The notes: generated by a model not told the origin, from the letters alone. 64,000 nucleotides of DNA from Procambarus clarkii (GCF_040958095.1 NC_091220.1:18940393-19004392), one strand, 5' to 3'. Positions 22,011 through 32,430 are shown, counted from the stretch's first letter. Program-made: numbers and translations.

Positions 22011-22349
22011 GTACGTACGTACGTGTGTGTGTGTGTGTGTTTACTATTTGTACCTGCAGGATCGAGCTACTAGTCTTGGCACCCCGCCTTCCTAACCCCC
22101 AGTTGTCCGAGGTAGCGACGTCACCCTAACCTGTCCTAGGCCGAAATAATCAACCCAGGACCTAAATAACCCCTCCTAGGCGGCCTATACGCCAAACGTA
22201 GGCCTAATTTACTACAAATCTGTGCTATACCAACCCTAGGAAATGTTATAGTTTGCTCATTCCCTTGTTTGTCGTGCTAGTTACAATAGTACAAAACAAA
22301 CTTGTTTGGGTACACTAGTTCAATTTTGTACGCTCGACCCTTAGTTCCT

Positions 22350-22430
22350 GTAAGTACTATTTAGCACTTACAGTAAGTGCTAAATAGTACTTACTGTAAG
22401 TACTATTTAGTACTTACTGTAAGTAGTAAG
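22350..22430. repeat. Triple alternating palindrome
   Basis: A 22-bp sequence (22350-22371) is followed by its perfect inverse (22373-22394), then again by a one-change forward copy (22396-22417), with single-base spacers. It contains repeated GTAAGT and AGTACTTAC. Confidence 0.9.
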
Positions 22431-22610
22431 TAATCATCCATTTTTTGGGTGAAAGATTGGGATATGTAAATGAAAAATGGCCGAAATAAACTTTGCCCCC
22501 AAGTAAAATTTCAGAAATATTTGGTGGCGATATTGTGAATGGCTTGAGGGGATTCTATGGGGGGATTGTGGGGGGGGGAGGGGAATGGTAGGGGGTGGGG
22601 GAAGGAAGGA

Positions 22611-22797
22611 ATTATCAGGGGGACAGCGCCAAGCCATTACGACTATACAGCACTGGAAAGGGGGTCAGGATAAGGATTTGGGATGGGACGGCGGATGGAA
22701 GGAATGGTGCCCAACCACTTGTAGACGGTCGGGGGATTGGACGCCGACCTGCATGAAGCGAGACCGTCGCTCTACCGTCCACCCCAAGTGTCTGGGC
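22611..22797 (-). mobile_element. SINE-3 copy
   Basis: Minus-strand copy with GGACGGTAGAGCGACGGTCT and GGCGTCCAATCCCCCGACC, between G-rich tracts. Confidence 0.88.
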
Positions 22798-23165
22798 AGG
22801 GATGAGGGGGGGGGGGAGTGACAATGGTGTTGGGAGGCCACACTCAACCACCCCCCCCCCCTCCAAATCACGTGCTCCAGCACTCATTCATCATGAGTCA
22901 ACCACCAACACACACATCCATCATGAGTGAGCCACCAACACTCACGCTATCCTTGCTCGTGTTCTCTCCAGCACGCACACCACGCCACACACACGCACCT
23001 AGAATATGAGAAAATCACTAGGAGCCTTGAGAAAGATTCGAACCCGTTCACTTGGTACTCCCAAGCTAGCGCCCTTGAAGTAGATACTTCAAAGTCGGTT
23101 CTGAGGGGTTCTTCAACTCCCGCCACCCAAGCCTGGCTCCACCGCTGCTCTACCTATTCATTGTA
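22798..23165. other. Low-complexity and diverged SINE-2 arm
   Basis: C and G runs and repeated CATCATGAGT, then at 23005-23150 a diverged minus-strand SINE-2 arm (GAGAAAATCACTAGGAGCC, AAGATTCGAACCCG). Confidence 0.5.
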
Positions 23166-23313
23166 GCCGGTCGGCCGAGCGGACAGCACGCTGGACTTGT
23201 GATCCTGTGGTCCCGGGGTCGATCCCGGGCCCCAGCGAGAAACAATGGGCAGAGTTTCTTTCACCCTATGCCCCTATTACTTAGCAGTAAAATAGGTACC
23301 TGGGTGTTAGTCA
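23166..23313 (+). mobile_element. SINE-1 head, 3'-truncated
   Basis: tRNA-like head and body (GCCGGTCGGCCGAGCGGACA to TACCTGGGTGTTAGTCAGC). The tail is absent. A LINE 3' end follows at 23575-23655. Confidence 0.88.
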
Positions 23314-23739
23314 GCAAGGCATGACTTTCCTTGCACACATGTTTAAAACATGTGTGGGTTGCGTGCCTAAAGGAATTTACACGCCATGGCATGCGTATGA
23401 ATGAGACGCCATGACAAATGGCAAGTGACACGCCATGACACAGCAAGATCGACACACACGACCATGCGTGTCGATTGAAATACCAGGAGTATCCAGGGAG
23501 TGAGCCAGATACAGTAGGACAAGTAGGTGTTTCTATAGGTTCTGAAGCCCATAAACTCATTAACCCGCGGGGGTAGAGGTGATAAAGAGTGACTCGGCGC
23601 GGGACCCAAGAGCCAAAGCTCAACCCCCAGCAAGCACAACTAGGGGAGTACACAGGGAGGCTGGCTTTATGTAATCATATCCACTATATCCACACGCTCG
23701 GAGAGTGTAGTGTTGGGGGCTGTGTTGAAGGGTTAGGAT

Positions 23740-23872
23740 TACCTTGCTCTACTTGGTGAACAGAGTCATCAGGTGAAAGGAAACGTGCCGAACCATTTCC
23801 GGCAAGCCCGGGATAGAGCCCAGGGTGCTCAATTGTAACTAGAGAACATAACCACTGTACTACAGAGCCAAT
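23740..23872 (-). mobile_element. SINE-5 copy, diverged
   Basis: Minus strand: tRNA-like part and body with GGAAACGTGCCGAACCATTT on the plus strand. It resembles 48596-48786. Confidence 0.55.
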
Positions 23873-23919
23873 TAAAACAAAAACTGAAAATTAACAATCT
23901 CTGAATAATACCCATCCCG

Positions 23920-24240
23920 GATGAACAAATTCACAAGGGCCGTGACGAGGATTCGAACCTGCGTCCGAGAGCATCCCAGACACTGCCTTAATCGACTGAG
24001 CTACGACAGGGTAAAAGGGTTGAAACCGAAAAGGGTTGAAACCGAAAAGGGTTGAAACCGAAAAGGGTTGAAACCGAAAAGGGTTGAAACCGAAAAGGGT
24101 TGAAACCGAAAAGGGTTGAAACCGAAAAGGGTTGAAACCGAAAAGGGTTGAAACCGAAAAGGGTTGAAACCCATCCCAGATCCTTATCCTGACCCCTTCC
24201 AAGTGATATATAGTCGTAATGGCTTGGCGCTCCCTCCTCA
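23920..24240. mobile_element. SINE-2 arm, 16-bp array and SINE-3 tail joined
   Basis: 23920-24012 is a SINE-2 arm on the minus strand. 24017-24172 is about 9.7 copies of a 16-bp unit (GGGTTGAAACCGAAAA). 24172-24240 is the SINE-3 tail on the plus strand (ATCCTTATCCTGACCCCTTC, AGTCGTAATGGCTTGGCGC). The three are directly fused. Confidence 0.85.
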
Positions 24241-24551
24241 CAGTTCCCTTCTTTAAATGTATAATTTATTACCGTAACACAGTGTATAATCCTGATTGGC
24301 GAACAGAATTATGCAAGTATGTCCTCCAGCTCCGGGATTTTTGTTGTTAGAGAACTTCATTTTCTATTGCCAGCCTTTAATATAAGGGACACTTTAGTAA
24401 ACAGCTCAACTACCTCATTACATAAGGCCATACAACTATTCACTGAGATAAATGTGGCCTGATAGCTTAAAGCAATACTGATCTTTGAATAATAACACAT
24501 TCTTAACTTTATCTAATTCTGTTTATATATATTCTAAGGAGGTGGTAAGGT
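24241..24551. other. No gene seen
   Basis: AT-rich DNA without a recognised repeat or exon. Confidence 0.5.
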
Positions 24552-24712
24552 AATTATCAGGGAAAAGAGGGTAAGGATAAGGATTTGGGGTGGGACGGGG
24601 GGGGGGGGGAAGGAATGGTGTTCAACCACTTGTGGACGGTCGGGGGATTGAACGCCGACCTGCATGAAGGGAAATCGTCGCTCTACCGTCCTGCCCAAGT
24701 GGTTGGACATTC
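24552..24712 (-). mobile_element. SINE-3 copy
   Basis: Minus-strand copy with a G run near 24598-24609 and the tRNA-like region 24640-24712. Confidence 0.85.
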
Positions 24713-24840
24713 TAAGGAGGGGGTCACAGACAATAGTAACTTACAAAACAAACTTGCAACTTGAAAGGGGCGTCTCTCGTAGTTTATTTTTTTACCACAG
24801 ACGTGGCCATATATTTATACAATACTAACCAACATTTAAG

Positions 24841-25864
24841 GGTCTATATGCTGGTTTAAGGGTCTATATGCTGGTTTAAGGGTCTATATGCTGGTTTAAG
24901 GGTCTATATGCTGGTTTAAGGGTCTATATGCTGGTTTAAGGGTCTATATGCTGGTTTAAGGGTCTATATGCTGGTTTAAGGGTCTATATGCTGGTTTAAG
25001 GGTCTATATGCTGGTTTAAGGGTCTATATGCTGGTTTAAGGGTCTATATGCTGGTTTAAGGGTCTATATGCTGGTTTAAGGGTCTATATGCTGGTTTAAG
25101 GGTCTATATGCTGGTTTAAGGGTCTATATGCTGGTTTAAGGGTCTATATGCTGGTTTAAGGGTCTATATGCTGGTTTAAGGGTCTATATGCTGGTTTAAG
25201 GGTCTATATGCTGGTTTAAGGGTCTATATGCTGGTTTAAGGGTCTATATGCTGGTTTAAGGGTCTATATGCTGGTTTAAGGGTCTATATGCTGGTTTAAG
25301 GGTCTATATGCTGGTTTAAGGGTCTATATGCTGGTTTAAGGGTCTATATGCTGGTTTAAGGGTCTATATGCTGGTTTAAGGGTCTATATGCTGGTTTAAG
25401 GGTCTATATGCTGGTTTAAGGGTCTATATGCTGGTTTAAGGGTCTATATGCTGGTTTAAGGGTCTATATGCTGGTTTAAGGGTCTATATGCTGGTTTAAG
25501 GGTCTATATGCTGGTTTAAGGGTCTATATGCTGGTTTAAGGGTCTATATGCTGGTTTAAGGGTCTATATGCTGGTTTAAGGGTCTATATGCTGGTTTAAG
25601 GGTCTATATGCTGGTTTAAGGGTCTATATGCTGGTTTAAGGGTCTATATGCTGGTTTAAGGGTCTATATGCTGGTTTAAGGGTCTATATGCTGGTTTAAG
25701 GGTCTATATGCTGGTTTAAGGGTCTATATGCTGGTTTAAGGGTCTATATGCTGGTTTAAGGGTCTATATGCTGGTTTAAGGGTCTATATGCTGGTTTAAG
25801 GGTCTATATGCTGGTTTAAGGGTCTATATGCTGGTTTAAGGGTCTATATGCTGGTTTAAGGGTC
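24841..25864 (+). repeat. 20-bp minisatellite, 51 identical copies
   Basis: GGTCTATATGCTGGTTTAAG repeated 51 times (24841-25860) with no visible substitution, ending in a partial GGTC. The left flank (24775-24840, ACCACAGACGTGGCC, ACTAACCAACATTTAAG) is a dispersed sequence also found at 41460. Confidence 0.98.
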
Positions 25865-26115
25865 CCGGTATTTCAGTCGGGTTCATTCTCTACCCCCAAT
25901 CGTAGAGAATTCCTGGTTCGAATCCCAGACGGGACTGAAATGGTTGGGCGCATTTCCTATCACCTAATGCACCTGTTCACCTAGCAGTAAGCAGGTTCTC
26001 TTGATTTACTCAACTTGTTGTGGGGTGGCATCCTGGAGGGGGTCAGTAATTTGCCCTTGAGAGGAGAGGGAGCTCAATATATGCCTAACGTGTATGAATA
26101 CACTCTGGCTACCTG
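25865..26115 (+). mobile_element. SINE-5 copy (tRNA-derived)
   Basis: Head CGGTATTTCAGTCGGGTTC with B-box CTGGTTCGAATCCCAG. Body GGTTGGGCGCATTTCCTATC and CACCTAATGCACCTGTTCAC, ending near CTACCTGTCCCCCGACACAA. Shares its body and end with 51739. Confidence 0.75.
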
Positions 26116-26559
26116 TCCCCCGACACAATGAATTATAATTAAATAAATTTTCATCTGTCCTACGTAAACAATCAATTAGCAATCAGTTAGCAATCAGTTC
26201 TCCAGGCCATATTATAAAGCAGTGGATTATCACAGAATAAAACTGGATATGATAAACCGTTGCGAGGTCAGGTTGTTACCAATCACTGATCGTCATTAAC
26301 TACTATAATAACCACTTTGACTGCTAAGAGCATCATCAATACAATGATTAGTACGACACCTTCCTCTACCGTCCATCACAGGAAGCTAAATACTAAATCC
26401 ATCACAGCCTCAATATGGAACTTCTCACAGTCTCCATTAAATATAAACAGGAGCATGCTTAATATAGATGGTGTAGCCGGTGAAAGTCATGAACGCACAC
26501 AGTCCTAATAGTGCCACTTAAGACCGGATATGGTAAGGGATAACATGGATTCACTCTTG
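26116..26559. other. No gene seen
   Basis: A 63-codon ORF at 26317-26508 has no recognisable family and no splice or start support. Confidence 0.5.
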
Positions 26560-26690
26560 CAGCTTATGCCACAGGAGTGTGGACCAAACTCTCACAAGTC
26601 AAGCCTGGCCTCGGGCCGGGCTTGGGGAGTAGAAGAACTCCCAGAACCCCATCAACCAGGTATCAACCACAGGTAGGGTGTCCCTGGTCC
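26560..26690 (-). repeat. Dispersed repeat, inverse of 11995 copy
   Basis: ACTCTCACAAGTCAAGCCTG and TCGGGCCGGGCTTGGGGAG match 11995-12120 in reverse, and 55470 in the same orientation. Confidence 0.65.
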
Positions 26691-26987
26691 TGACCCAAGT
26701 AACTTGGGTCAGGGCCTGACATTGGGGGAACCCCCCCCCCACAACCACTACAATTTGTAATTTACTAGTGAATGCATTAATGTATTGGCGCAGACTAGGT
26801 TTCCCATTCTCAACCAATAACTGTGGTGGTGGTGTCGCCAACACGCACCGCTAGGTTAGGAATGGTTATGCTAATTAAGCTGTGATGGCTTCAATATTTG
26901 CAAAACCTGGCGACTGTAATTAAACACGATGGTTATGGATGTGTTAGCAGTTTGTATCTAAGGTCAAAGGCCAGCGATTCCCGACCA

Positions 26988-27087
26988 TGGTTCCGCGAGG
27001 CTATGGGGTTCCGCGGGGCAATGGGGTTCCGCGAGGGAATGGGGTTCCGCGGGGCAATGGGGTTCCGCGGGGCAATTACGTTCCGCC
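26988..27087. repeat. 18-bp minisatellite, about 5 copies
   Basis: Unit ATGGGGTTCCGCGGGGCA with GAGGCT and GAGGGA variants. Confidence 0.9.
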
Positions 27088-27510
27088 ACAGCATGCAAAA
27101 GCTTAAAAAAAAAGTACAACCTACCATGTTGATAGCATCCCGAAGCTCCATGATTATTTGTACCCGAGACGAATTCTCGATATTACAAATTCTTTACCTC
27201 TGCTACCTCCCTTTCGCCCATAATGATTGGCGTCGCCAGCAGCTGTAACCCATACTGTATCCAGCCACTCCTCTTGAGTTGTCACAGCGGACAAAAAATG
27301 ATGTACTAAGCGAGGACCCTAGCATACAAAATGTGAATATTTGTGAACCGTTATGATTTATAGTATGTCATATTTTGACTGTTGGAGGAATGTGACGTCA
27401 AACTGTGATGTATTATTCGAGAGCACAAGTTGTTTACAGCCGTGGAGATCCAATGTTGTTATTGTTCTGTCCACTTTCCTCGGTTACCGTATCACGGTGC
27501 TGTAGATCAC

Positions 27511-27770
27511 GGCCCAGATTCACGAAAGCACTTATGCAAGCACTTACGAACGTGTACATCTTTCCTCAATCTTTGACGGCTTTGGTTACATTTATTAAAC
27601 AGTTTACAAGCATGAAAACTTGCCATTCAACTGTTGTTATTGTTATAAACAGCCTCCTGGTGCTTCGGGGCTCATTAACTGTTTAATAATTGTAAACAAA
27701 ACCGCCAAACATTGAGAAAAGATGTACAGGCTCGTAAGTGCTTGCGTAATTGTTTCGTGAATCTGGCCCC
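27511..27770. mobile_element. Palindromic MITE copy
   Basis: GGCCCAGATTCACGAAAGCA to TTTCGTGAATCTGGCCCC, about 260 bp, with the full interior. Confidence 0.9.
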
Positions 27771-27894
27771 AGGCAACTAACCCCCCCCCCATCAAATGGC
27801 GAACACTGTTTTTAAACACCATAAAGTTGTAAACAAAAAAATGTTATTCAACGCGTTCGTATTTTGTAGTGCGCAGTGGCCGAAGCCAGGCTGC

Positions 27895-27971
27895 TGCTTC
27901 TTGTTTTAGATTCAGCTACTGGGAACACAAGTTCAAAGCAGAACGGGCTATGGCGAGCCCGTAGTGGACTT
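27895..27971 (+). repeat. Hairpin element, single copy
   Basis: TTGTTTTAGATTCAGCTACT, GGGAACACAAGTTC, then ACGGGCTATGGCGAGCCCGT and AGTGGACTT. It abuts the next MITE copy. Confidence 0.8.
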
Positions 27972-28209
27972 GGGGCCAGATTCACGAAAGCGCTTACGAA
28001 CCTGTTCATCTTTTCTCAATCTTTGGCGGCTTTGTTTACAATTATTAAACAGTTAATGAGCTCCGAAGCACCAGGAGGCTGTTTATAACAATAACAACAG
28101 TTGAATGGCAAGTTTTCATGCTTGTAAACTGTTTAATAAATGTAACCAAAGCTGTCAAAAGATTGAAGAAAGATGTACACGTTCGTAAGTGTTTTCGTGA
28201 ATCTGGCCC
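27972..28209. mobile_element. Palindromic MITE copy, opposite interior orientation
   Basis: Starts GGGGCCAGATTCACGAAAGC and ends TTTTCGTGAATCTGGCCCT. The interior (AACAGTTAATGAGCTCCG) is the reverse of that in the 27511 copy, so these two neighbours lie in opposite orientations. Confidence 0.88.
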
Positions 28210-28473
28210 TTGGAAGCCAGGCGCCACTCACAGTTAAGGGCATGGGCCTCCATAGTAAAGAAGTGAAAGAGTCATTAAAGAACGGTGTCCCTCAGCTTGC
28301 CAACACACTACCATCATTGTACACGCCACAGCTGCCAAAAACTATTCTAGTAATGCTTCATCAACGTCGATTCCTTGTTACATAACGTCATTTTCCCAAA
28401 TTTGTATATAGTACCATCAGCGATGGGTGTGTCCATGACGTTAGAAAGTAATGCAAATTACCTGTTTCCCTTG

Positions 28474-28545
28474 TAGACCAGACCACACACTAGAAGGTGA
28501 AGGGATTGACGACGTTTCGGTCCGTCCTGGACCATTCTCAAGTCC
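28474..28545 (-). repeat. CGAAACGTCG-family repeat, inverted copy
   Basis: CCAGACCACACACTAGAAGG, GACGACGTTTCGGTCCGTCC and CTGGACCATTCTCAAGTC are the inverse of 12384-12480. Confidence 0.75.
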
Positions 28546-28642
28546 CTTCTTACATGTGCCAATAATGAACACATTGTGAACCAAAACAAATATAATTCAA
28601 ATAGTCTTAGTACTAACCATAATACAAAATACACCTACATAC

Positions 28643-28872
28643 CGGTCCTGGCTCGCCAAGCTATGTTCATCGTACTCAACCTGGGAACCTCCATGTTCAA
28701 CACAAGACACCACACACGCTGCTGGCTCGCCCAACACTTGTTCAGGGGAACAAACACCGTCCATTTCGTCGTTCCCTCCGGTACAGTTCATCTTCAGATC
28801 TGAGCAACTGGTGGTGGTGGCAGTTTTTAAGGTGGGCGAGGAATCGTCGCCTGCAACCATCGTGGTCGCCAT
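28643..28872 (-). CDS. Probable first coding exon, unrecognised protein
   Basis: An open frame starts at an ATG in strong context (AAGATGGCG) and runs 76 codons to a good donor (GACCG|GTATGT, phase 2). The protein begins MATTMVAGDDSSPTLKTATT and includes MNCTGGNDEMDGVC and QVEYDEHSLASQDR. It is acidic and rich in Ser, Thr and Cys, with no transmembrane segment or known domain that I recognise. A TATA box lies 140 bp upstream (29012-29019), and a 10-codon upstream ORF sits between (28933-28965). No downstream exon was identified to the left; the next sequence is repeats. The exon is supported by codon-like composition, start context, donor and promoter. It could still be a chance ORF. Confidence 0.5.
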
Positions 28873-28932
28873 CTTCTCCAGCACTGACTGGCCGGCCCAG
28901 AGCAGCACATAACACTGGTTAATTCAGGCCGC

Positions 28933-28965
28933 TTACTCTTCAAAACACACGTTGAGTGATAGCAT
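28933..28965 (-). other. Upstream ORF, 10 codons
   Basis: ATG at 28965 (AAGATGCTA) reads MLSLNVCFEE then TAA at 28933, upstream of the 28872 start. It would be in the leader if transcription starts about 30 bp below the TATA box. Confidence 0.4.
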
Positions 28966-29011
28966 CTTGAAAGAGTTTGATGCACCAACATCATAATGCA
29001 ATCACGCACAC

Positions 29012-29019
29012 TTTATATA
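29012..29019 (-). promoter_or_regulatory. TATA box of the 28872 gene
   Basis: Minus-strand TATATAAA, about 140 bp upstream of the ATG. The upstream flank is tandemly repeated (29015-29156), and the repeat boundary falls inside this TATA sequence. Confidence 0.5.
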
Positions 29020-29156
29020 ACCTGATTTTCTATTAGGCTACGTATATTTTGCATACGTAGCCTAATATAACCTGATTTTCTATTAGGCTACGTATATTTT
29101 GCATACGTAGCCTAATATAACCTGATTTTCTATTAGGCTACGTATATTTTGCATTA
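29015..29156. repeat. 50-bp repeat, about 2.8 copies, with internal palindrome
   Basis: The unit contains TATAACCTGATTTTCTATTA and the palindrome GGCTACGTAT-7 nt-ATACGTAGCC. Three copies are nearly identical. The third lacks the second palindrome arm. Confidence 0.92.
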
Positions 29157-29865
29157 ACAACTCTTCACTATACCTAAGAAATAGGGTACAAGAACTTATG
29201 AAATTGCTTACATCATTAAAGGTAAAATATTACCCCAAATCCTACCCACGTATCCCAAGTTTACCTATCGTGGGTTAGTGCATACACTCCTATAACCTCG
29301 CAATACCTACAAATCTCTAGCCTATTATGATAACATGACCCTAACCTACAATCTAACAAGCACTGTTGATATGTGCCTACTACCCTTGAAACTGGCTCGC
29401 ATACTGGAAGAAAAATCAACACTAGTTCATAAATATAAATGCCTTACCTTAGAGAACATTAGCTTTAACTTGGAACCAATTATGTAAAAAAAACCTTTCT
29501 ATCCTCTTCCCCCATCCCCCATCCCAAAAGGATAGGACCGAAGTCCATATCCAAACTAGAGCTTACAAGCTATATTTTAAGAATAAAATAGAACATGTGG
29601 ATAGTACATCAAGGAATCGAAACACGGACTTCAGAAGGGTAAACACAGCCTCACCAGCCTAATATGATAGGAGAGAGTGGAGGTCGGGCTAGATAATGAT
29701 AGGGTGAGAGAGGGGGCAAGCGGTAAATTGCCCTTTCTGTTTTGTTTGTTCCTGCCAGATGATGATGAGGTGATGATAATGATGATTTAGTTACTTGCGA
29801 GTAAAAACTCCGTGCAGCATAGGCTATCGTGAGCTCATTGGCGGCTAGTTCAATTTGCACCTCCA
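29157..29865. other. No gene seen
   Basis: Nothing recognised. ATGATGATG-type runs near 29760. Confidence 0.5.
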
Positions 29866-30125
29866 TACTCATCCTGTGAGCGGTAGTTTATTGTGCATCT
29901 CATACTCATCCTGTGAGCGGCAGTTTATTGTGCATCTCATACTCATCCTGTGAGCGGCAGTTTATTGTGCATCTCATACTCATCCTGTGAGCAGCATTTT
30001 ATTATTTCATACTCATCCTGTGAGCGGTAGCGAAAAAATGAATTACAGAGGCCACAAAATATCTTAATCAAATCTCAGCAGATATCTTTTTCATTAACAA
30101 TCACATCTAACCTGCACACCTTACT
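29866..30125 (-). repeat. 37-bp array (4 copies) at the end of its parent element
   Basis: Minus-strand copies of the same module as the array at 13612 (plus-strand text CATACTCATCCTGTGAGCGG, TTTATTGTGCATCT). They are followed by parent-element sequence (AATTACAGAGGCCACAAAAT) also present at 32475. Confidence 0.88.
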
Positions 30126-30366
30126 GGTTATCTTGAGATGGTTTCGGGGCTTTTTAGTGTCCCCGCGGCCCGGTCCTCGACCAGGCCTCCTCCCCCAGGA
30201 AGCAGCCCGTGACAGCTGACTAACACCCAGGTACCTATTTTACTGCTAGGTAACAGGGGCATAGGGTAAAAGAAACTCTGCTCATTGTTTCTCGCCGGTG
30301 CCTGGGATCGAACCCAAGACCACAGGATCACAAGTCCAGCGTGCTGTCCGCTCGGCCGACCGGCTC
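30126..30366 (-). mobile_element. SINE-1 copy
   Basis: Near full length. Head CCGGTCGGCCGAGCGGACAG on the minus strand. Confidence 0.92.
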
Positions 30367-30375
30367 TGGTTGAGT

Positions 30376-30770
30376 TATTGTTAGGTTTGGTTACCTTAAT
30401 GCAGTCCATTATTCTCAAACTTGTGAAATATAAAATCCGAAAACTATTTGAATATCCACAATTTCAAACGGTAAAAACATTTGAAATTGATCATTTCATT
30501 TAAAGAACACCAAATTCTTTAGACCGTTTCAAAGTAAACCAGTTAAGCATAGACTTTTTATGTTTTAAGCCAACGATTTATAATACAATTAAGTTATAAC
30601 TTGAGAATAGTTTCTTTGTTCAGGACAAAACTTAATTTGCCAGTTTAGAACCATACTACTATTTGAACAGTAATATACTTTCAGACTATCACAAAAATCT
30701 AGATAAATATCCAGGTGTTTAACCAGGGCGCTTAGCTGGTCACTGTAATCACTTTTCGCTGACAACAGCC
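30376..30770. repeat. Unclassified dispersed repeat
   Basis: Diverged direct match to 49440-49775 (shared ATAATACAATTAAGTTATAA versus ATAATATAATGAAGTTATAA, and TTTGCCAGTT). It shows no ORF, inverted ends or tRNA-like head. It may be an old DNA element. Confidence 0.6.
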
Positions 30771-30869
30771 TGACCAAATTTCATGAAAATCTACGGTGTT
30801 CGGATTGAAATTTTCACTTTTTGTGACGATTTGGCATGGAATGACACGGAAGAACCGGAGGGAGGGACA

Positions 30870-31053
30870 GTGTGAGGAGGAAGAGAGAGAAGAGGGGGAC
30901 GGAGAGAGGGATGGCAGGAGGGATGGACAGATGGAGAGAGGAAGGGAGAGAATGGGAGAGGGAGGTAGAGATTGAGTGAGAGAAAGATAGAATGAGAGAG
31001 AATGTGAGAGATAATGGGAGAGAGAATGGGAGAGAGAGAGGGAGAGAGAATGG

Positions 31054-31127
<74 letters not shown>
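30870..31127. repeat. GA-rich tract ending in pure (GA)n
   Basis: Purine-only or nearly so for about 250 bp. 31055-31127 is pure GA. Confidence 0.95.
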
Positions 31128-31131
<4 letters not shown>

Positions 31132-31394
31132 ACAGTCAATTTTACGAGCGCCTATGGATTTTAGTACATTTTATGACCCTAGCGGATTAATACACCAAAA
31201 TACCATACCCTATTCGAGAGAACGGGTTGTTAACACAGCCTGGTTAACCACACCACCAACCGGAAGACCTGGTCAGAGACCGGGCCGCGGGAACATTGAT
31301 TCTCCGAGACAACGCAAAGTAATAACGAATCACAGCTTTGATCAAGGTAATAAAGCGAAAACACTAACCAAAAGTATGACCATTGCACCTTGAA

Positions 31395-31513
31395 GCATGA
31401 TACGAGAACAAGAAGCTCGGATGAGGTTGGTGCCTAACCACTTGGATAATCGGGAATCGAACCCCAACCTTGCAAGAAGCGAGGTCTCGGCCCCACCGAC
31501 CTGTCCAAGTGGA
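31395..31513 (-). mobile_element. SINE-3-like copy, diverged
   Basis: ACCACTTGGATAATCGGGAA, TCGAACCCCAACC and CGACCTGTCCAAGTGG follow the SINE-3 layout. Confidence 0.55.
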
Positions 31514-31794
31514 TGGGTCGCAGCTTCAGTCTGTAAACTTTCAACAGCGTATTTTAACACCTCTGGCAGTACGTATCTGTTTGTTTGTTTCGCTACACTA
31601 CATGAATTTCAGCGTATCGTCCTATGAAGTACATAGAACGACCCTGACGAACGGGTCCTCTAGACGTAATCTTCACTACATGAATCTAAATATAATAAAC
31701 AAAAATTACGTACACAAAATTCACAAAAAATAATTACAAAATATAAAATAAATAAAATAAATAAATGTTTATTTATTTCAACTTCTAGTGTGTG

Positions 31795-31930
31795 GTCTGG
31801 TCAACAAATAAATGTTTATTTAGGTAAGGTACATACATACAAGAAATTTTTACAAAGATTGGTTGACTTATAGGTAGAGATAGTACATACAATGCCTAAA
31901 GCCACTATTACGCAAAGCGTTTCGGGCATA
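31795..31930 (-). mobile_element. SINE-4 / LINE tail, inverted
   Basis: On the minus strand it contains the GCCCGAAACGCTTTGCG, GTGGCTTTAGGCATTGTATG and CTTACCTAAATAAACATTTA type text seen at 48197. Confidence 0.65.
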
Positions 31931-32430
31931 AATATAATAATTACAAAATTATTATTAATTAATTAATAATAATAATTACATAAAACAATAATTACAAAAA
32001 CGTTTAGCAAGCAAGCAATGCAGAAAACATGATGTTCAGGGTTGAAGTCACTTGGAGGAGCCACCATCTCCCTAAAAGCCAGAACAAAGGGTAGCTTTCA
32101 CCACCAGGGAGCCTAGCTAGCTGCTGGACTATGTTAACTCATTATCTCCACGCCTCCAAGTTTCAGCCCCGCTCCTGTGCCAGGTAAGTCCATCACGGGC
32201 TCACCATAGCCCGTGCTACTTGCAACTTTTAGTTCCCAGTAGCTGAATCTTATACAACATCCACGCCTCACTCACACACTTACGGGCTATTCATGCCCGT
32301 GCCACCTCTTGGGTGGCTTAATCTTCATCTTCATCACTCACACAACACAACTACAGCAAATCCAAAAAAGAACAAGCCACTAAAACTCTCTCACTCCCTC
32401 AGTCTCCATCCTTTGATTTGATTGTTGCTT
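31931..32430. repeat. Hairpin element (minus) in otherwise featureless DNA
   Basis: 32165-32262 is an inverted hairpin-element copy (CCGCTCCTGTGCCAGGTAAG, ACGGGCTCACCATAGCCCGT, AGTTCCCAGTAGCTGAATCT). The rest shows no gene. Confidence 0.75.

Noticed and set aside
24841..25864. CRISPR-like array
   Set aside because: Units are contiguous and identical with no unique spacers, and the DNA is eukaryotic. The same applies to the other arrays.
30732..31139. 135-codon minus-strand Ser/Leu-rich ORF
   Set aside because: Translation of a GA-rich tract.
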